From: Arachnopeziza araneosa
Taxonomy: Eukaryota > Ascomycota > Leotiomycetes > Helotiales > Arachnopezizaceae
Reading direction: 5' to 3'
Assembly: GCA_003988855.1 (NCBI GenBank)
Contig: QYAI01000002.1
Coordinates: forward strand, 555,330 to 619,329
Length of the DNA stretch: 64,000 nt
Numbering within the stretch: the stretch's first letter is position 1; every line of letters begins with the position of its first letter. Below, piece by piece: positions 35,283 to 46,880 of the stretch. The position numbers and the translations under genes were made by a program. Below the pieces are notes generated by a model that made no database searches, was not told the DNA's origin, and saw nothing but the letters and a program-made list of their open reading frames with translations.

Positions 35283-38200
35283 ATGAACCCAAAAAGATAT
35301 TGCTCTCTTGCGGTTGTTTCGCTTTTTAGATTAGCGGTTGCTAGTCCGTTATCTAGGATTTTCGCAAACAATGCGACAATATCATCCGTAAATCTTCTGC
35401 AGGTTCGAGACGATGACGACTTTTTTGATCAAACAGATCTTTCGTATATTATCAGACTTGCTGCGATTGGAGACTCGTACTCAGCAGGTATTGGTGCCGG
35501 AGATAGACTTGGAGGCCTATTGGAAATTATCGACTCTCAAAGTGGTAAGTCTGTGGCTCAATGGAAAGATGAGAGAATAACAATATTTTTATGAAGACTA
35601 CTCTTGTAGTCGTTATAACCAAGCTTATCCTAATCTTATAAACAACGACGATAGATTGGGCGATCCATCTACAAGAACATTCCAGTTTAAGTCTTGTTCT
35701 GGAGCAGTAACAGCCGATGTTCTTCAAAAACAGATACCGGCGATTGACTCCAACCAGCAAGTGATTTTACTATCAGCCGGTAAGTTAGGTAGCAAGTGGA
35801 ATAGCTAAGATTTGCTAATTGATTTTTTGAGGTGGCAATGATGTTGAGCTTGTGGACATTTTGAATCAGTGCATTTACCAATGGGCAATAATGGATCAAC
35901 CACATGTTGATCTTGCAAAGACCGAATTGGAAGCAAACCCAGCGCTCGAGTGGCTTGATAATCTGATAGACTGGGATCGAGTAGGTCGCGGCTGTGATGG
36001 GCAGCTAGACCGCACTCAATCAATAATCAACAGTGCAGATTTTAGCAACAGCTTAGATTCAGTTTTGAATGCCGCAAAGAGCAAGCTAGGCCCAGGGTTA
36101 GTAACAAAGTTATATATCAAGTACCTACACAAGAGCTGACATGTTATAGGGGAATGATATACTACACTGGGTAATTCCCGACAACAAAATTTCAAAGAAT
36201 TACACTAATCATTCTACTCCATATAGCTATGCTAAATTTTGGGCAGAGGATTTATCAGCAGCTTGCGAAAGTGTGACTTGGTCAACCTGGATATATGTGA
36301 GTGCAATCAACATGAAATATGAAGCATTACAACTAATTCTGGATTAGCGTGCCTATGATAATTTTCCACAAGATCAATATTTAACGGTGGCTCATCGCAA
36401 AAGAATGAATGATCTTGTTGATCAGGTTAATGCACAATTGGTTAGTAACATTTGGACGCCTTTTCTTTTTACTTGAATATAGGTTGAAGATAATTGTTTG
36501 CTAATACACCTTAAACAGGCAGCAGCTGTGCAGCGAGCTGGTTCTTCCGTGAAGTTTGTGGATTATGATTCCTACGTTGGTAAATATGGAGGTCGATTTT
36601 GCGAAGCTGGTGTTGATGAATCAACGTCGACAAACAGCAATACAAGGTTGGTTGCATATGTATAAAACGAATATGAGTAGAATCACTAACTGTTCGATAG
36701 ACCCGGATTGATGTTCTATGAGCTGAGTACCTTAGATCCATGGGGGTCTAGTCCATGGAAGCGTAGCACCGATGGCCCTATGAACGGAACCTTTAACGGC
36801 GATATAGACGTTCTTGTACAGGCAATGCTTCTTGCATACCCTGATGCCCAATTGGTTGACCCAGGAGATAGCAGCACATCGCCATCAGCTATTGCAAATG
36901 CTGCAACAGATGTGAAAGCAAGTTCTAGTAGTTCTAGCTTTGAAATTCCCAACCTTGTACCAGACGGGTAAGGACAGATATGATTCAAGTATCACCCTTG
37001 CATCAAGCTAACAATAAGTGTTAACTGTAGATATGGGCGTGTATTTCATCCGCAGGTCCTGCTTCATTCTTTGATTGCAGAATTGGTCATATACGAGATG
37101 GTTGATATGAATGAACAAAATCAAGGCTTCCCGGCAATTTCCGAAGACTTTGAGATAAAATCTTGTCCATACTCTAGTACTACCGCACCTTCAAGATACA
37201 CCACAAAGATAACTTGCATTCCAGCCGGCCATGCAGTCAAACCAGGCACAGAGCTGCGCATACTACCAGTTGGCGACTCGATTACTGTTGGGTTTCTCAG
37301 TGATCAGAATGGCGGTGATGGAAATGGATATAGACTTCAGCTTCGTAACGACTTGTCACGTAAGAACATCTTTTTTCCCCTTTTCATCATTGATTCTAAC
37401 TTCAAGCCTAGAGGATAAAGTAACTTTTGCTGGTACCGAGAATTCTGATGGCACAATGACGGATGGCCACTTTGTAAGTTTTACGATATATTTGCTCGAA
37501 GCAGTTGACTTACTTCATGATTTCTCCAGGCCGCTTGGTCAGGCAAAACGATCAAGTTTATCGCTGATCATGTAGGACCATCGTTGGATCAACGACCAAA
37601 TATAATCCTCTTACACGCTGGCACAAATGATATGAACCCAAGCGGGTCGATATCAACAGAAGGAAACGATCCCCAAGGAGCTGCCGACCGCCTAGGTGAT
37701 TTGATCGACCAGATGATCACGGCATGTCCAGATGCTACCATTCTCGTAGCGGTAATCATTAACACCTGTGATCCAAATCAAGAACCAAGAACTGTACAGT
37801 ACCAAGCTTTAATACCCGGCGTTGTCAAGAAGCGTACCGATGCTGGACACCATGTCATGTCCGTGGACTTCTCTACATTTCCAACAAGTCGCCTTCAAGA
37901 TTGTATTCATCCAACGAACCAAGGGTATCAAAATTTCGGCGATTATTGGTACGATTTCATCACTCAGATACCTAGCGACTGGATCAATCCTCCCGTGGAT
38001 CCAAATACTGTAGATGGTATAGACAAAAATGGTGGTCTCGATGACAGCATACCTCCTCCAGACGTAAGGATCCCCGGGCTCTATCAGTCCTTTGTTATTT
38101 TTGCTCCTGAATCGGAGGATTTCAAGTGATACACTCTCAAGACAACTGCATCTGGCAGCATTTCATCCTCCTCACTCCTAAGACACGCTCTAAAAGGAAA

Positions 38201-41200
38201 ATGCTAACTCCCCGGTATTCCAGTGGGGAACGAGTCCGGTCCAAGTAACTTCCCCTAATGCAATAGTCACAGCAGCTGCCGCTGCAGTCAATGGGTTCAA
38301 AACGAGCTGTAATTCCCTTCCTGATTGGCACAGTACTGGCGAAATTGCTACTGGTCTTGGAAAGAATGGTGCTTGGCAATATCAGAAAAATTGGGTTGAG
38401 CAAGGGAAGGTCGCTGACGGACTCAAGAGAGATCCTCGATACGTTAGGTGAGTGTTTTTTTATTCTACAATGTGAAAATTCAAGGGGGAATTGATAGCTA
38501 ACTCTACGGTGCTGTAGCCTCCATGATATGAACGGGGACGGAAAAGCAGGTATTTACATACTTTCATCGCGAACCACAGTCTTTCTATTTCCAGTACTTT
38601 TGAGTAACTTTGATCGAATACAGATTACGTCTGGCTCGATCCTGATACGGGAGAGATAACCTGCTGGCTGAACAATCTTCCCGATCCTTGGTCACCTGCT
38701 GGAACTAATAATAGCATCATTGGTAGTGGAGCCGGTCCAGCTAATTCTGTGTTTATTGCGGATATGAATGGCGACGGAGTAAGTTGAACATGAATCGAGG
38801 CGGGTAAAATTCCTCTTCAACGAACGAAAAAATCAAAACCGCAAAATGTCAATACTTGTCTTGAACAAGCACTTGAAACTTAAATACTCATCTTTCATTG
38901 TCTAGAGTTTTATCGACTTTAGTACAGTAAAGATTGTGTTATTTAAGCCTCCGCTTTACGGTTCGCCAACGCTTCAGCGAAGACGAATTTTAACCGCCTC
39001 GAATATTGAAGATCATTTGATGAGCGATGCTAATAACTTATAGCTGGAAGATTATATGGTAGTCGATCCAGACGATGGATCCGTAAAGATCTGGTGGAAC
39101 TATGGGCCCGATAACGATTGGGTTAATGGATGGAAGTTTGTTGAAGGTGGAGTGATTGCAACTGGTGTGCCCCATGCAAATTGGGCTACTCTACGCTTTC
39201 CGGATATCAACGGCGACGGTAGAGCGGACTACGTATATATCGGCACAGGAGGATCCTTGAAACATTATATGAACACCGGAACTCCCGGTGGGCAAGATGT
39301 ACTCTTTCTTGCGCAAGATGGAATAGCTACAGGAGCCGCACCTGTTATCTCGCAACTTGTATTTGCTGATGTAAGTTGCCTCCAGTTCGCATTTGCAACT
39401 ATGACTTACTAAATATACAGGTGGATGGGGATGGGCGCGATGGTAATTACCTGAATATAATGCAATTAAGAAGCATGGAAGAATTATGACCGCTAATAAA
39501 TTTTAGATTATCTTATTTGGGATGATCAAGGTGGTCTCACCGGATATCTGAATCAGAGAACACAGAAAGAAGGTGTCCCGCTTTATATCAACCAGGGCCC
39601 TGCCAAAACAATCGCTGATGGTGTTGGTCAAAACCCGAGTTCTCTCAGGCTTGCTGATATGGATGGGTACGTAGCTGATCACTTTTGCACGCACACGCTT
39701 TCTTTTCTTAAAGATTTTGAGGTTAATTACTGACTATTGACTTCTGCAGAGACGGTAAAGATGATTATGTCTATATTGACCAGGATGGCGCTGTTTGGTT
39801 GTGGTACAATCGCGGGACTGCTAGTACTACCATGGCCATGGACGGTCTTCGATTTGCCGATATTGACGGGGATGGGGTAAGTTCTCATGACTATTTCACT
39901 AATCAGAGTATTCGATGTTAATAATTCTAGCTTGATGATTATGTCTGGTTGGATCCTGTTTCAGGAGCTCCAACAGTCTAGTAAGTCACAACTTCTCCCT
40001 GATTAACTGTCTGCAAGTTATTCTAACCGAAGCATAGTCTAAATACTGGCCCAAATGATAATGACGTACTTGGATGGCTTTGGCAACCTCAAAATGGAGG
40101 AAACCCTATTGCCTCTGGCGCTGCTCCTGCTTCGCAAGTACATTTCGGAGATATAGATGGGTCAGTAACCTCGCTGTCAAGCTTCGACAATTTATGTTAA
40201 TCAAGATTGTAGAGATGGTAAAGATGATTATTTAGTCCTTGATCCAAAGACAGGAGCGCTAGATGCCTACTTGAATGCCGGCGCAGATCCAAACTTTGTC
40301 AATGGATGGAGATGGAATCCAATTGGATCCATCGCTACAGGCCTCGGTCCTGGCGCCAATGTTCGATTTGCTGATATTGACGGAGATGGTGTAAGTCTTG
40401 ACCATAGGTCATTGCATTATTTTCTCATATACTGACAAATATGATCATTTTAGTTCGACGACTACATTTTCCTACATCCAAACGGGGCTACAACTATTTA
40501 CCGAAATGTTTTTGATCCGAATACTCCACTAACTGACTGGAGAGCTCTACCCTCTGCAGATGCTTCTGGTATCGGGCAGCGACCTGAGGAGATTGACTTT
40601 TACGATATTAATGGGTTAGTTCCAACCCGTGTTGTGACTATATTGTTCATGAGCTAACTTCTTGCAGCGACGGGAGAGCAGATTACGTTTGGACAAGTGC
40701 AATTGATGGCTCGGTCAAAGTATGGTTCAATAATTTCCCGAGACTGCCTACATGGCTTGAACAACCTCAGATTGCAGCAGGCGTTGGCACGTCTGGGAAT
40801 TGCGTACGATTTGCTACCCTTCAAGATACTGGGCGCGCGAGTTACGTAGCTGTGAATCCTAACACCGGCGCCATTGCTGCTTGGTTGAATGGTTGCGACA
40901 ATCTTGGTCCTCCACCATCCGGGCCCTCGACGGTGGTTATTTACTACGCCTGGAATATCGGTTTCCTCTCGTCATCATTCAGCCAGTGGAAGATATTTGA
41001 CAGCGTCGTTGGTGGGAACGTCGATGGCTGCAACGATAATCCAGATTCTACCCAAGACACTGGTACGACAATTGATAATGCACCGACGTTCCCCACTTCT
41101 CTTTCGTCATTTACTGCCCATGGTCACGATGGATGCACGTACACAGGCCCAGCAGATGGACCTGGTACCATGACGTGCCCTGGTGTTGATGAGATAAGGT

Positions 41201-41280
41201 GTAAACAGCACCCAAATTTCCACAATCCTTCTCGTTGCAACACCGGATCAGTTACCCCGGTCTTGATGTGCGAGTTTTGA
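35283..41280 (+). CDS. Secreted protein with two SGNH hydrolase domains and nine VCBS/FG-GAP repeats
   Basis: A 23-exon model gives 1461 residues, with every junction in phase. Exons are 35283-35544, 35597-35779, 35832-36096, 36150-36170, 36227-36296, 36348-36440, 36519-36646, 36701-36967, 37031-37359, 37412-37473, 37530-38063, 38224-38447, 38518-38549, 38624-38778, 39044-39370, 39421-39442, 39507-39666, 39750-39876, 39931-39980, 40038-40160, 40213-40390, 40454-40614 and 40668-41280. A signal peptide covers about residues 1-21. SGNH domain 1 (about 57-445) has GDSYSAG (Ser65), GGND and DGYGRVFHP. SGNH domain 2, CE3-like (about 504-725), has GDSITVG (Ser513), GTNDM and DCIHPTNQGY. Nine D-x-[DN]-G-D-G-x-x-D-Y loops span about 815-1325, forming a probable calcium-binding propeller. 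A Cys-rich tail follows. Likely an extracellular esterase acting on polysaccharide or lipid ester; substrate unknown. Confidence 0.85.
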
Positions 41281-41641
41281 GTGCAAACGTTAAATTTCAA
41301 ATATAAAATAGCTTTTATTGAATATTTAGAAACTTAGAACGACTTTTAATTCCGTTTTTGGTTAGTTTTATAATGGAGAATAATCACCCAGCAATGGCAT
41401 GTACACAGTAGGGATATTAAGTTATACCAAGCGACATTTGGCGTGGGCCTTGAAGAGCGATATCTAACTTAAAGTAGAGCAGCAACAACTTAAAGCGGCT
41501 GCTGAGGGAGCTAGTCAGTAACGTATTTGCCTCTGAGCTGTATCCGTTTTACATCATACGATATTGATTCAGCGAGAACTCACATCTATTCTAAGTACCC
41601 TCTCTTTTCCTCCCAAATCCATCCAATCTCCTCTCATCTAA
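41281..41641. other. Convergent spacer
   Basis: 361 bases between the stops of two convergent genes. AT-rich, no gene; it should contain both transcription terminators. Confidence 0.5.
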
Positions 41642-42520
41642 TTATCCACAATCTCCACTCACAACATCCTCAATAACCTCCTCTACATTCCCCTCACTAA
41701 CACTAACCACGATCTCCTCATCCAAGCTCTTCCCTTTCTTGTCTCCAAAAGTCCCAAAACTCATCATAGCCCTCGGATCTAAAGGCTTCAAGATTGGCAA
41801 CTCTTCCTCCTCACCTAATGGAACAAAAATAATAGCAATCCCATACTCCCCGACCACTTTCCTAATTCCCTCTCTATGCCAGCTCTCTAATTCTGGATGA
41901 GTAATAACCATGAGCGCTTTATTCGCTTTCCTCGCCTTTTCTTCATCAGAAAGCGTAAACGTTGATAAAGGCTTATTAACAAACTTCGTTGTCAGGGCCG
42001 GAGGGCCGGGTGGCATGAAGCTGCTTGCAAAACTCGCCACGCTTACTGTCTCCGACGCTGAACTCGCGATAGAACTGGCCGAGCCTCTTCTACTCGTCGA
42101 CGTCGATGTTGACGACCCGCCAAAACCAGAGAATCCTTCACTGGATACAGCAGGCCGGGATTCCTCTGGAAAGAGAAGTCCCGTTCGCGTCATTTTGGAC
42201 AACCACATGCGTTGATACCTTGCTTCATTGAGTCCGCTACCAGACTCCTCAACACCGTCAACAGCAGGACGTCGAGAAACACCCACGCTAGCTGCTTTAG
42301 CAGACGTCTCGTGGAGACTATCGCCTTGGAAGAGTGGACAGGAAAGCGCGGTTGCGACAGATTTCGCAATCTGCACTTTTCCTGCGAAAGCGGTTGAGGC
42401 CGTGATGAGGATTATGTATTTTGAGGGTTTTCTGGTTGAGGGAGATGAGGGGTCCGGTTTATCAGGGAGGCGATGCAGCATTGCTTGGGGGGTTGGAGGA
42501 CGTGGTGGATGGTCAGCCAT
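41642..42520 (-). CDS. Gluconokinase-like P-loop protein with degenerate nucleotide-binding loop
   Basis: A single exon of 292 residues, ATG at 42518-42520. Residues 35-80 resemble the start of gluconokinase/shikimate-kinase folds: a beta strand YIILITAS, a helix IAKSVATAL, then FQGDSLH, matching the gluconokinase DGD-LH block. Later the sequence RYQRMWLSKM stands where gluconokinase has its DR-PWL region. The P-loop is altered: ASTAFAGKVQ lacks the first Gly and the Ser/Thr after GK. A Ser-rich insertion covers about 130-170. The C-terminal half has ALMVITHPELE and a strand IAIIFVPLG. Either a pseudokinase or a kinase with an unusual loop; no function assigned. Confidence 0.6.
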   Translation of the reverse strand: MADHPPRPPTPQAMLHRLPDKPDPSSPSTRKPSKYIILITASTAFAGKVQIAKSVATALSCPLFQGDSLHETSAKAASVGVSRRPAVDGVEESGSGLNEARYQRMWLSKMTRTGLLFPEESRPAVSSEGFSGFGGSSTSTSTSRRGSASSIASSASETVSVASFASSFMPPGPPALTTKFVNKPLSTFTLSDEEKARKANKALMVITHPELESWHREGIRKVVGEYGIAIIFVPLGEEEELPILKPLDPRAMMSFGTFGDKKGKSLDEEIVVSVSEGNVEEVIEDVVSGDCG

Positions 42521-45228
42521 CTTGGGTATGGTGCTGTAGGGGTGTTATTTTCGGATGAGCTGGGAACTTGGAAGAGAGAATTGATGGAGAGAAAATTATG
42601 GGATGAGATAGATGCACTGAGGTTGAAATCCACTTTTTGATTTGCCGTTGTCCTGCATAACCGGACTTAGTCAGCGGTTTATTGCGTGAAACTCCTCCTA
42701 CTTGTCAAAGTATATCATGCCTGAAAGTAAATCTTCTTTATGCGGCGTGTGAGCTTGCTAACTTTGAACAATATCCCCTTGGATTTGTAAAGACTCGTTG
42801 TGGCTAAACTCGTGACTTGTCACGTCCTTTGGTGCAAAACATCGAAAGTTTACAGCTCTTTCCCCTGGCCACAACGAATAAACTCTCCTAAATTGAGTCT
42901 CTCTTTTACGGTCATCTCAGCGCCTCCAATTTAACAACACCAAAATTTCTAATCTGAATCCTAAGCCGGGATGAGCTAAGCTGAATATTCCAGGTCCAAG
43001 TCGCATCGTGGCGAGCCTCATCTTTACTGATAAGTGTAAAATAGCTGCTACTAAACTCAAAATTTAAACTTTCACCAATTTTTTTTTACAAGAGCCAAGC
43101 GTCGTCTTGGCTGCGGCATGCAACAAGTCAAAGAAGATGCGCTAAGCAGATTATGCGTGGGTTATGAACGGGAGGATTTCTTAGTTCTTCAGCTTTGCAT
43201 GCATATAACTGATTCTTTTCCTCCTACAGACTGCAGCGAGCTAGGAAGTATCATTTACCGCGACGATTTCTCTTTTTCTGAGATTTTGACTCGCTCACTG
43301 GTGTTAGAGATAACTGCATACGCCGTACGGTTGAAGACCTCACTCTGAGTATATTTGTATACTCACATTTATCAACATGAGCCTTTTTCCTAGCTTAAAC
43401 ACCGCTGAGAGGCGGACATTTAGGGCAGCTACAAGGAAAATTACGTTCCGCTTCATGTCGCTACGTTGACGCAGGCACTTGTAGTTGGGACAGATACAGA
43501 TTTGCGATGGATTTCAGCTATACTGCAATCCTTTCACGAGAAAGCTGAAATTAGACGGCGTGAAGACCAGACAACGCCACCGTCATATTAAGACTTTGGG
43601 TGGCAATGCAGGCCCGAAACGATAAAATCATCGTTTTGCTACCCATTAAATAACTTGAGAACTTACAGAGCCTAGTTACGAACTAGGTGAGGATTTCTTC
43701 ACGAGGAAGCACTTGACAAATACTTAAGTTTTGGACAGAAGTGGACATGATAAGTTCTCCAGGTATATTTTCACAAGAGCAACGTCGAGTACCCCTGTTC
43801 ACCTTATGGGCGCAGTCCTGATGGCCCAGTCTGGGCAAGATGTGATCAAATAGCAGATCATTTTTTCGCAAGATAAGCAGAAACAGGAAAGGGTGCAAGA
43901 CCCAGTTCGCAAACCACCACATGACCCCACAAGATATCAAAAGGGCTGTGTGCAGCTGCGAATGATCAGATAATCATGGAGACCAGATAACGACCAGAAC
44001 AACATCTCGACACCATGATATTCGATGATTCCATTGTTCGGAAAGTGTGGCATGTGATGTAGTTCGATATGAAAGAGGCAAAGGTGGGCTGACAGCATAG
44101 ACGACCAGGTTGAGTTGCCCACTCGCAAGGGTTACAGAAGCTTAAACTATGTTGCTTGCTGACTGTTGTAGGGGAACGGATACGGCAGCTGCATATTTTC
44201 GGACGGAACAAAAGAATACGGCTTCGCATTCGGAATTGTCGATGGGACAACAGACACTGAGCCATTCGTCTCAAGACTCGCAAACTCTTCGAGTGAGTGT
44301 GAGATAGTTCTTGCGTAATACTCTAGTCAATATGAGAAGAACGTGTTACGTGTCAAGTCATTGGGCATCTCAGCATCGCCCGCAGACTTGTGTGCCATGC
44401 AATCAGTATTTATGTCTTAAATCATGAATGTGGTCGTGAATCAAGGGCTGTGAATCATGCCAGACATCGACTCATAAAGATGACATTCCTCATACAAACT
44501 GAATAACGCAACCAAACAGTCAAAGGTTTGCTTCAGTGCTTCAGTGCTTCAGTGCTTCAGCGATACATGACTCTCAGAGCTTGAGGTTGTTGATGCGCTT
44601 GACTCTGGCGCACCGCTTAGAGAGACAGGCTCGGGTTCCTCCCAGCTGCACTTGGTTGGCTGCACTTTCATCTCTTGGCAGCACATCCCCGGATTCCACA
44701 CCACCGCCCAGCCCAGCGAGTTCCACGCATATAAGTTTCATTATCAAATAGGACATGCTATTTTTTCTTATCACAGCCAAAGACCGTTGATAGATATTAT
44801 TAGTTGACCGCAGCCGCCTTCTCTCTCCCGAAGGTGCCATTTCCGGACAGTCCCGTCAACGACGTCAGGACCTGACAGATCAGACAGAGTGCTCATCACT
44901 GGAATAGGTTTGGGAAACTTGGCTACACGCAACGCGGGCACATCGGATACAGAACCGGGCAGGCCTGTGCTGTGCGGTGCTGTGCTGGGCTGCACCATTC
45001 TCCCTGGATCGTCGAGACCAAATTGACGGTTGCGCTCAACCACGACTTGGTGCGATCAGAAAGACCAAGTAGTAGCGGAGGCCGTTAGCAGCAGCGGCCA
45101 ATTCCTCCTTGAGAGCAGGAAGAATATAAAACAGTGGTGACGGGCGCGAAGGGGCTGTTTCAATCAATTGCAACCCTGCAGCGAACGAATTCAGTGGCGT
45201 CAATACCTGCCAGTGCACCACCCGACCA
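42521..45228. other. Gene-free interval (2.7 kb)
   Basis: No supported gene. A 76-codon frame at 43118-43348 starts with ATG but has no recognisable feature. A short 8-bp direct repeat (AGTGCTTC type, four copies) lies at about 44531-44562. The last 400 bases before 45229 are the likely promoter of the ubiquitin-like gene. Confidence 0.5.
44531..44562 (+). repeat. 8-bp tandem repeat, four copies
   Basis: TGCTTCAG repeated four times in non-coding DNA; a simple microsatellite. Confidence 0.85.
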
Positions 45229-46115
45229 ATGGCGCCCACAGATCTTGGCTCCTCAGCAGGCCACTCCTCTCCATCATCAAGGACGCAGATTCAACCTGCT
45301 CCTACGCCTCTAAATAGCAGCAGCAGCATCCCCGCCGCCGCTGCTGACCCCGTCGAAGTTGAGATGAGCAACCTCGAGCCTAGCATAGGCGCAGGCCTCG
45401 TCACCGACGTTTCAATTATCCCCGACTCCTCCTTACCCTCGCATGCCCAGACTTCTGCATCTACAATCAACATGGCAGAGAGCAGCAGTCGAGCGACGCA
45501 GTCCTTTACGACTGGCCCGTTATCATCGAATCCCAATTCCTCTCTCCCAGAAGCTTCCGGTCCATCACTCATCACACGGCTAGACTCTGTGGCCATCGGT
45601 CCCTCAACAGATATCCCTACTACGCCCACCACCGCAACTGAGGCAGGCCCAGTCCTGGTAATCACTCTCCTCCTCACCTCTGGGGCACGGCACCCGTACA
45701 AAATCGATGAGAAGTATCTTACAAAGCGCAATGTCAATGTCAAGGACCCCTATGCAATCTCTGTATATACACTGAAGGAGCTGATCTTACGGGAGTGGAG
45801 GGAGGAATGGGAAGCCAAGCCAAGTAGTCCGAGCAGCATACGATTAATCTACTTTGGAAGATTATTAGACGACAAGACGCCCTTGAAAGGTATACCTCTT
45901 TTTGATTTACCTCTCTCCTACCTCGCTAAAACAATTGATGAAATGCTAACATGACGTTAGAGTGCAAATTCAACGCCGAATCCGCAAACGTAGTCCATAT
46001 GACCGTCCGACCTCAAGATATTGTGGATGAAGAAGACGCATCGAAGAGCAAGTCGTTGGCGCGAGATCGGGAGAGCAGCGAAAATACGGCGGGCTGTCGT
46101 TGCGTCATACTATAA
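45229..46115 (+). CDS. UBL3/MUB-like membrane-anchored ubiquitin-fold protein with CaaX box
   Basis: Model: exons 45229-45889 and 45961-46115, 271 residues. The 71-nt intron is GTATAC..CGTTAG with a GCTAAC branch site. Residues 1-138 are Ser/Pro/Thr-rich and disordered. Residues about 141-240 are a ubiquitin-like fold: VLVITLLLTSG as strand 1, YTLKELILREW as helix, IRLIYFGRLLDDKTPL as the ubiquitin-type strand-3/4 stretch. The protein ends in CRCVIL, a CaaX box (CVIL) whose terminal Leu favours geranylgeranylation, with a second Cys two residues before. This is the hallmark of UBL3/MUB proteins, which dock ubiquitin-conjugating enzymes at membranes. No C-terminal GlyGly exists, so it is not a conjugated modifier. 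The ATG has a good context (ACCA before it). Confidence 0.82.
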
Positions 46116-46880
46116 TCTCTCATCACATCTGGCCTATTGGAACATGATGACGGGCGTTACGGTTGATTCTGCTTTGCGTGTGACACCCATCACATCACAT
46201 CGTCTCCCAGGGATTATCATTCATGGCTGGCTGATCCGTTGATGTGTTGGGTTTTCGGGGTCCTTTATTCATGTCTACTGGCGAGCGTTCTTGTTATTTT
46301 GCGGGCATCTGACGGATGGAATTGAATGGGTGAGCGTATGGAGTGAACGGACGGGATAGGATAGGAATGTTCCTATCTTCTTAGCGGCGGAGCGAGCGAG
46401 CAGACGGTTTGACTGTACAGTTACTCAAGTTGAATGAAATGAGAAGGTGAGACGTATACAAGTATATCAACAGCTCAAGCGGACGTAGGCGAAGGAAATG
46501 AATCGAGTGTACAGTATAGCTGCAGGACCATTTGGGATTGATGGATAGTGGATCAAAATAATGGACGGGTTGAGAGATCTGATCTGGTTCTGGTCTTGAT
46601 CTGATCGATCTTCTGGATAGAATGTAGTTGCTGTTTGCATTCTCCACGCTAGGCTTATTGATTGCGATAGATTGTAGAAGGAGGTACACAGGATATGATC
46701 TAATGCGCCGTTTTATTTCTGATGAGCTATCTCTATTTTGGGGTAGGCAGGCTCCTCAACGCCAACTCAATAAAAAGTGAGGAAGCAAACTCGCCCAATC
46801 CCAAAGTCTGAAGCGATGTGTGATGTTACAGACCCTCTTCACTCAAAATTTATCATCTACAATCCATCCATATCAACTGC
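46116..46880. other. Convergent spacer
   Basis: 765 bases between the UBL3-like stop and the Ump1 stop. It contains GATCTGATC-type short inverted sequences near 46575-46610 but no gene. Confidence 0.5.

Noticed and set aside
41910..42539. Plus-strand frames of 61-103 codons opposite the gluconokinase-like gene
   Set aside because: Antisense shadows; no independent start context or homology.
43118..43348. 76-codon frame starting with ATG
   Set aside because: No motif, no signal peptide, no promoter cue; kept only as a remark in the interval entry.
45291..45743. 150-codon minus-strand frame
   Set aside because: Antisense of the UBL3-like coding exon, whose frame is supported by the ubiquitin fold and CaaX end.
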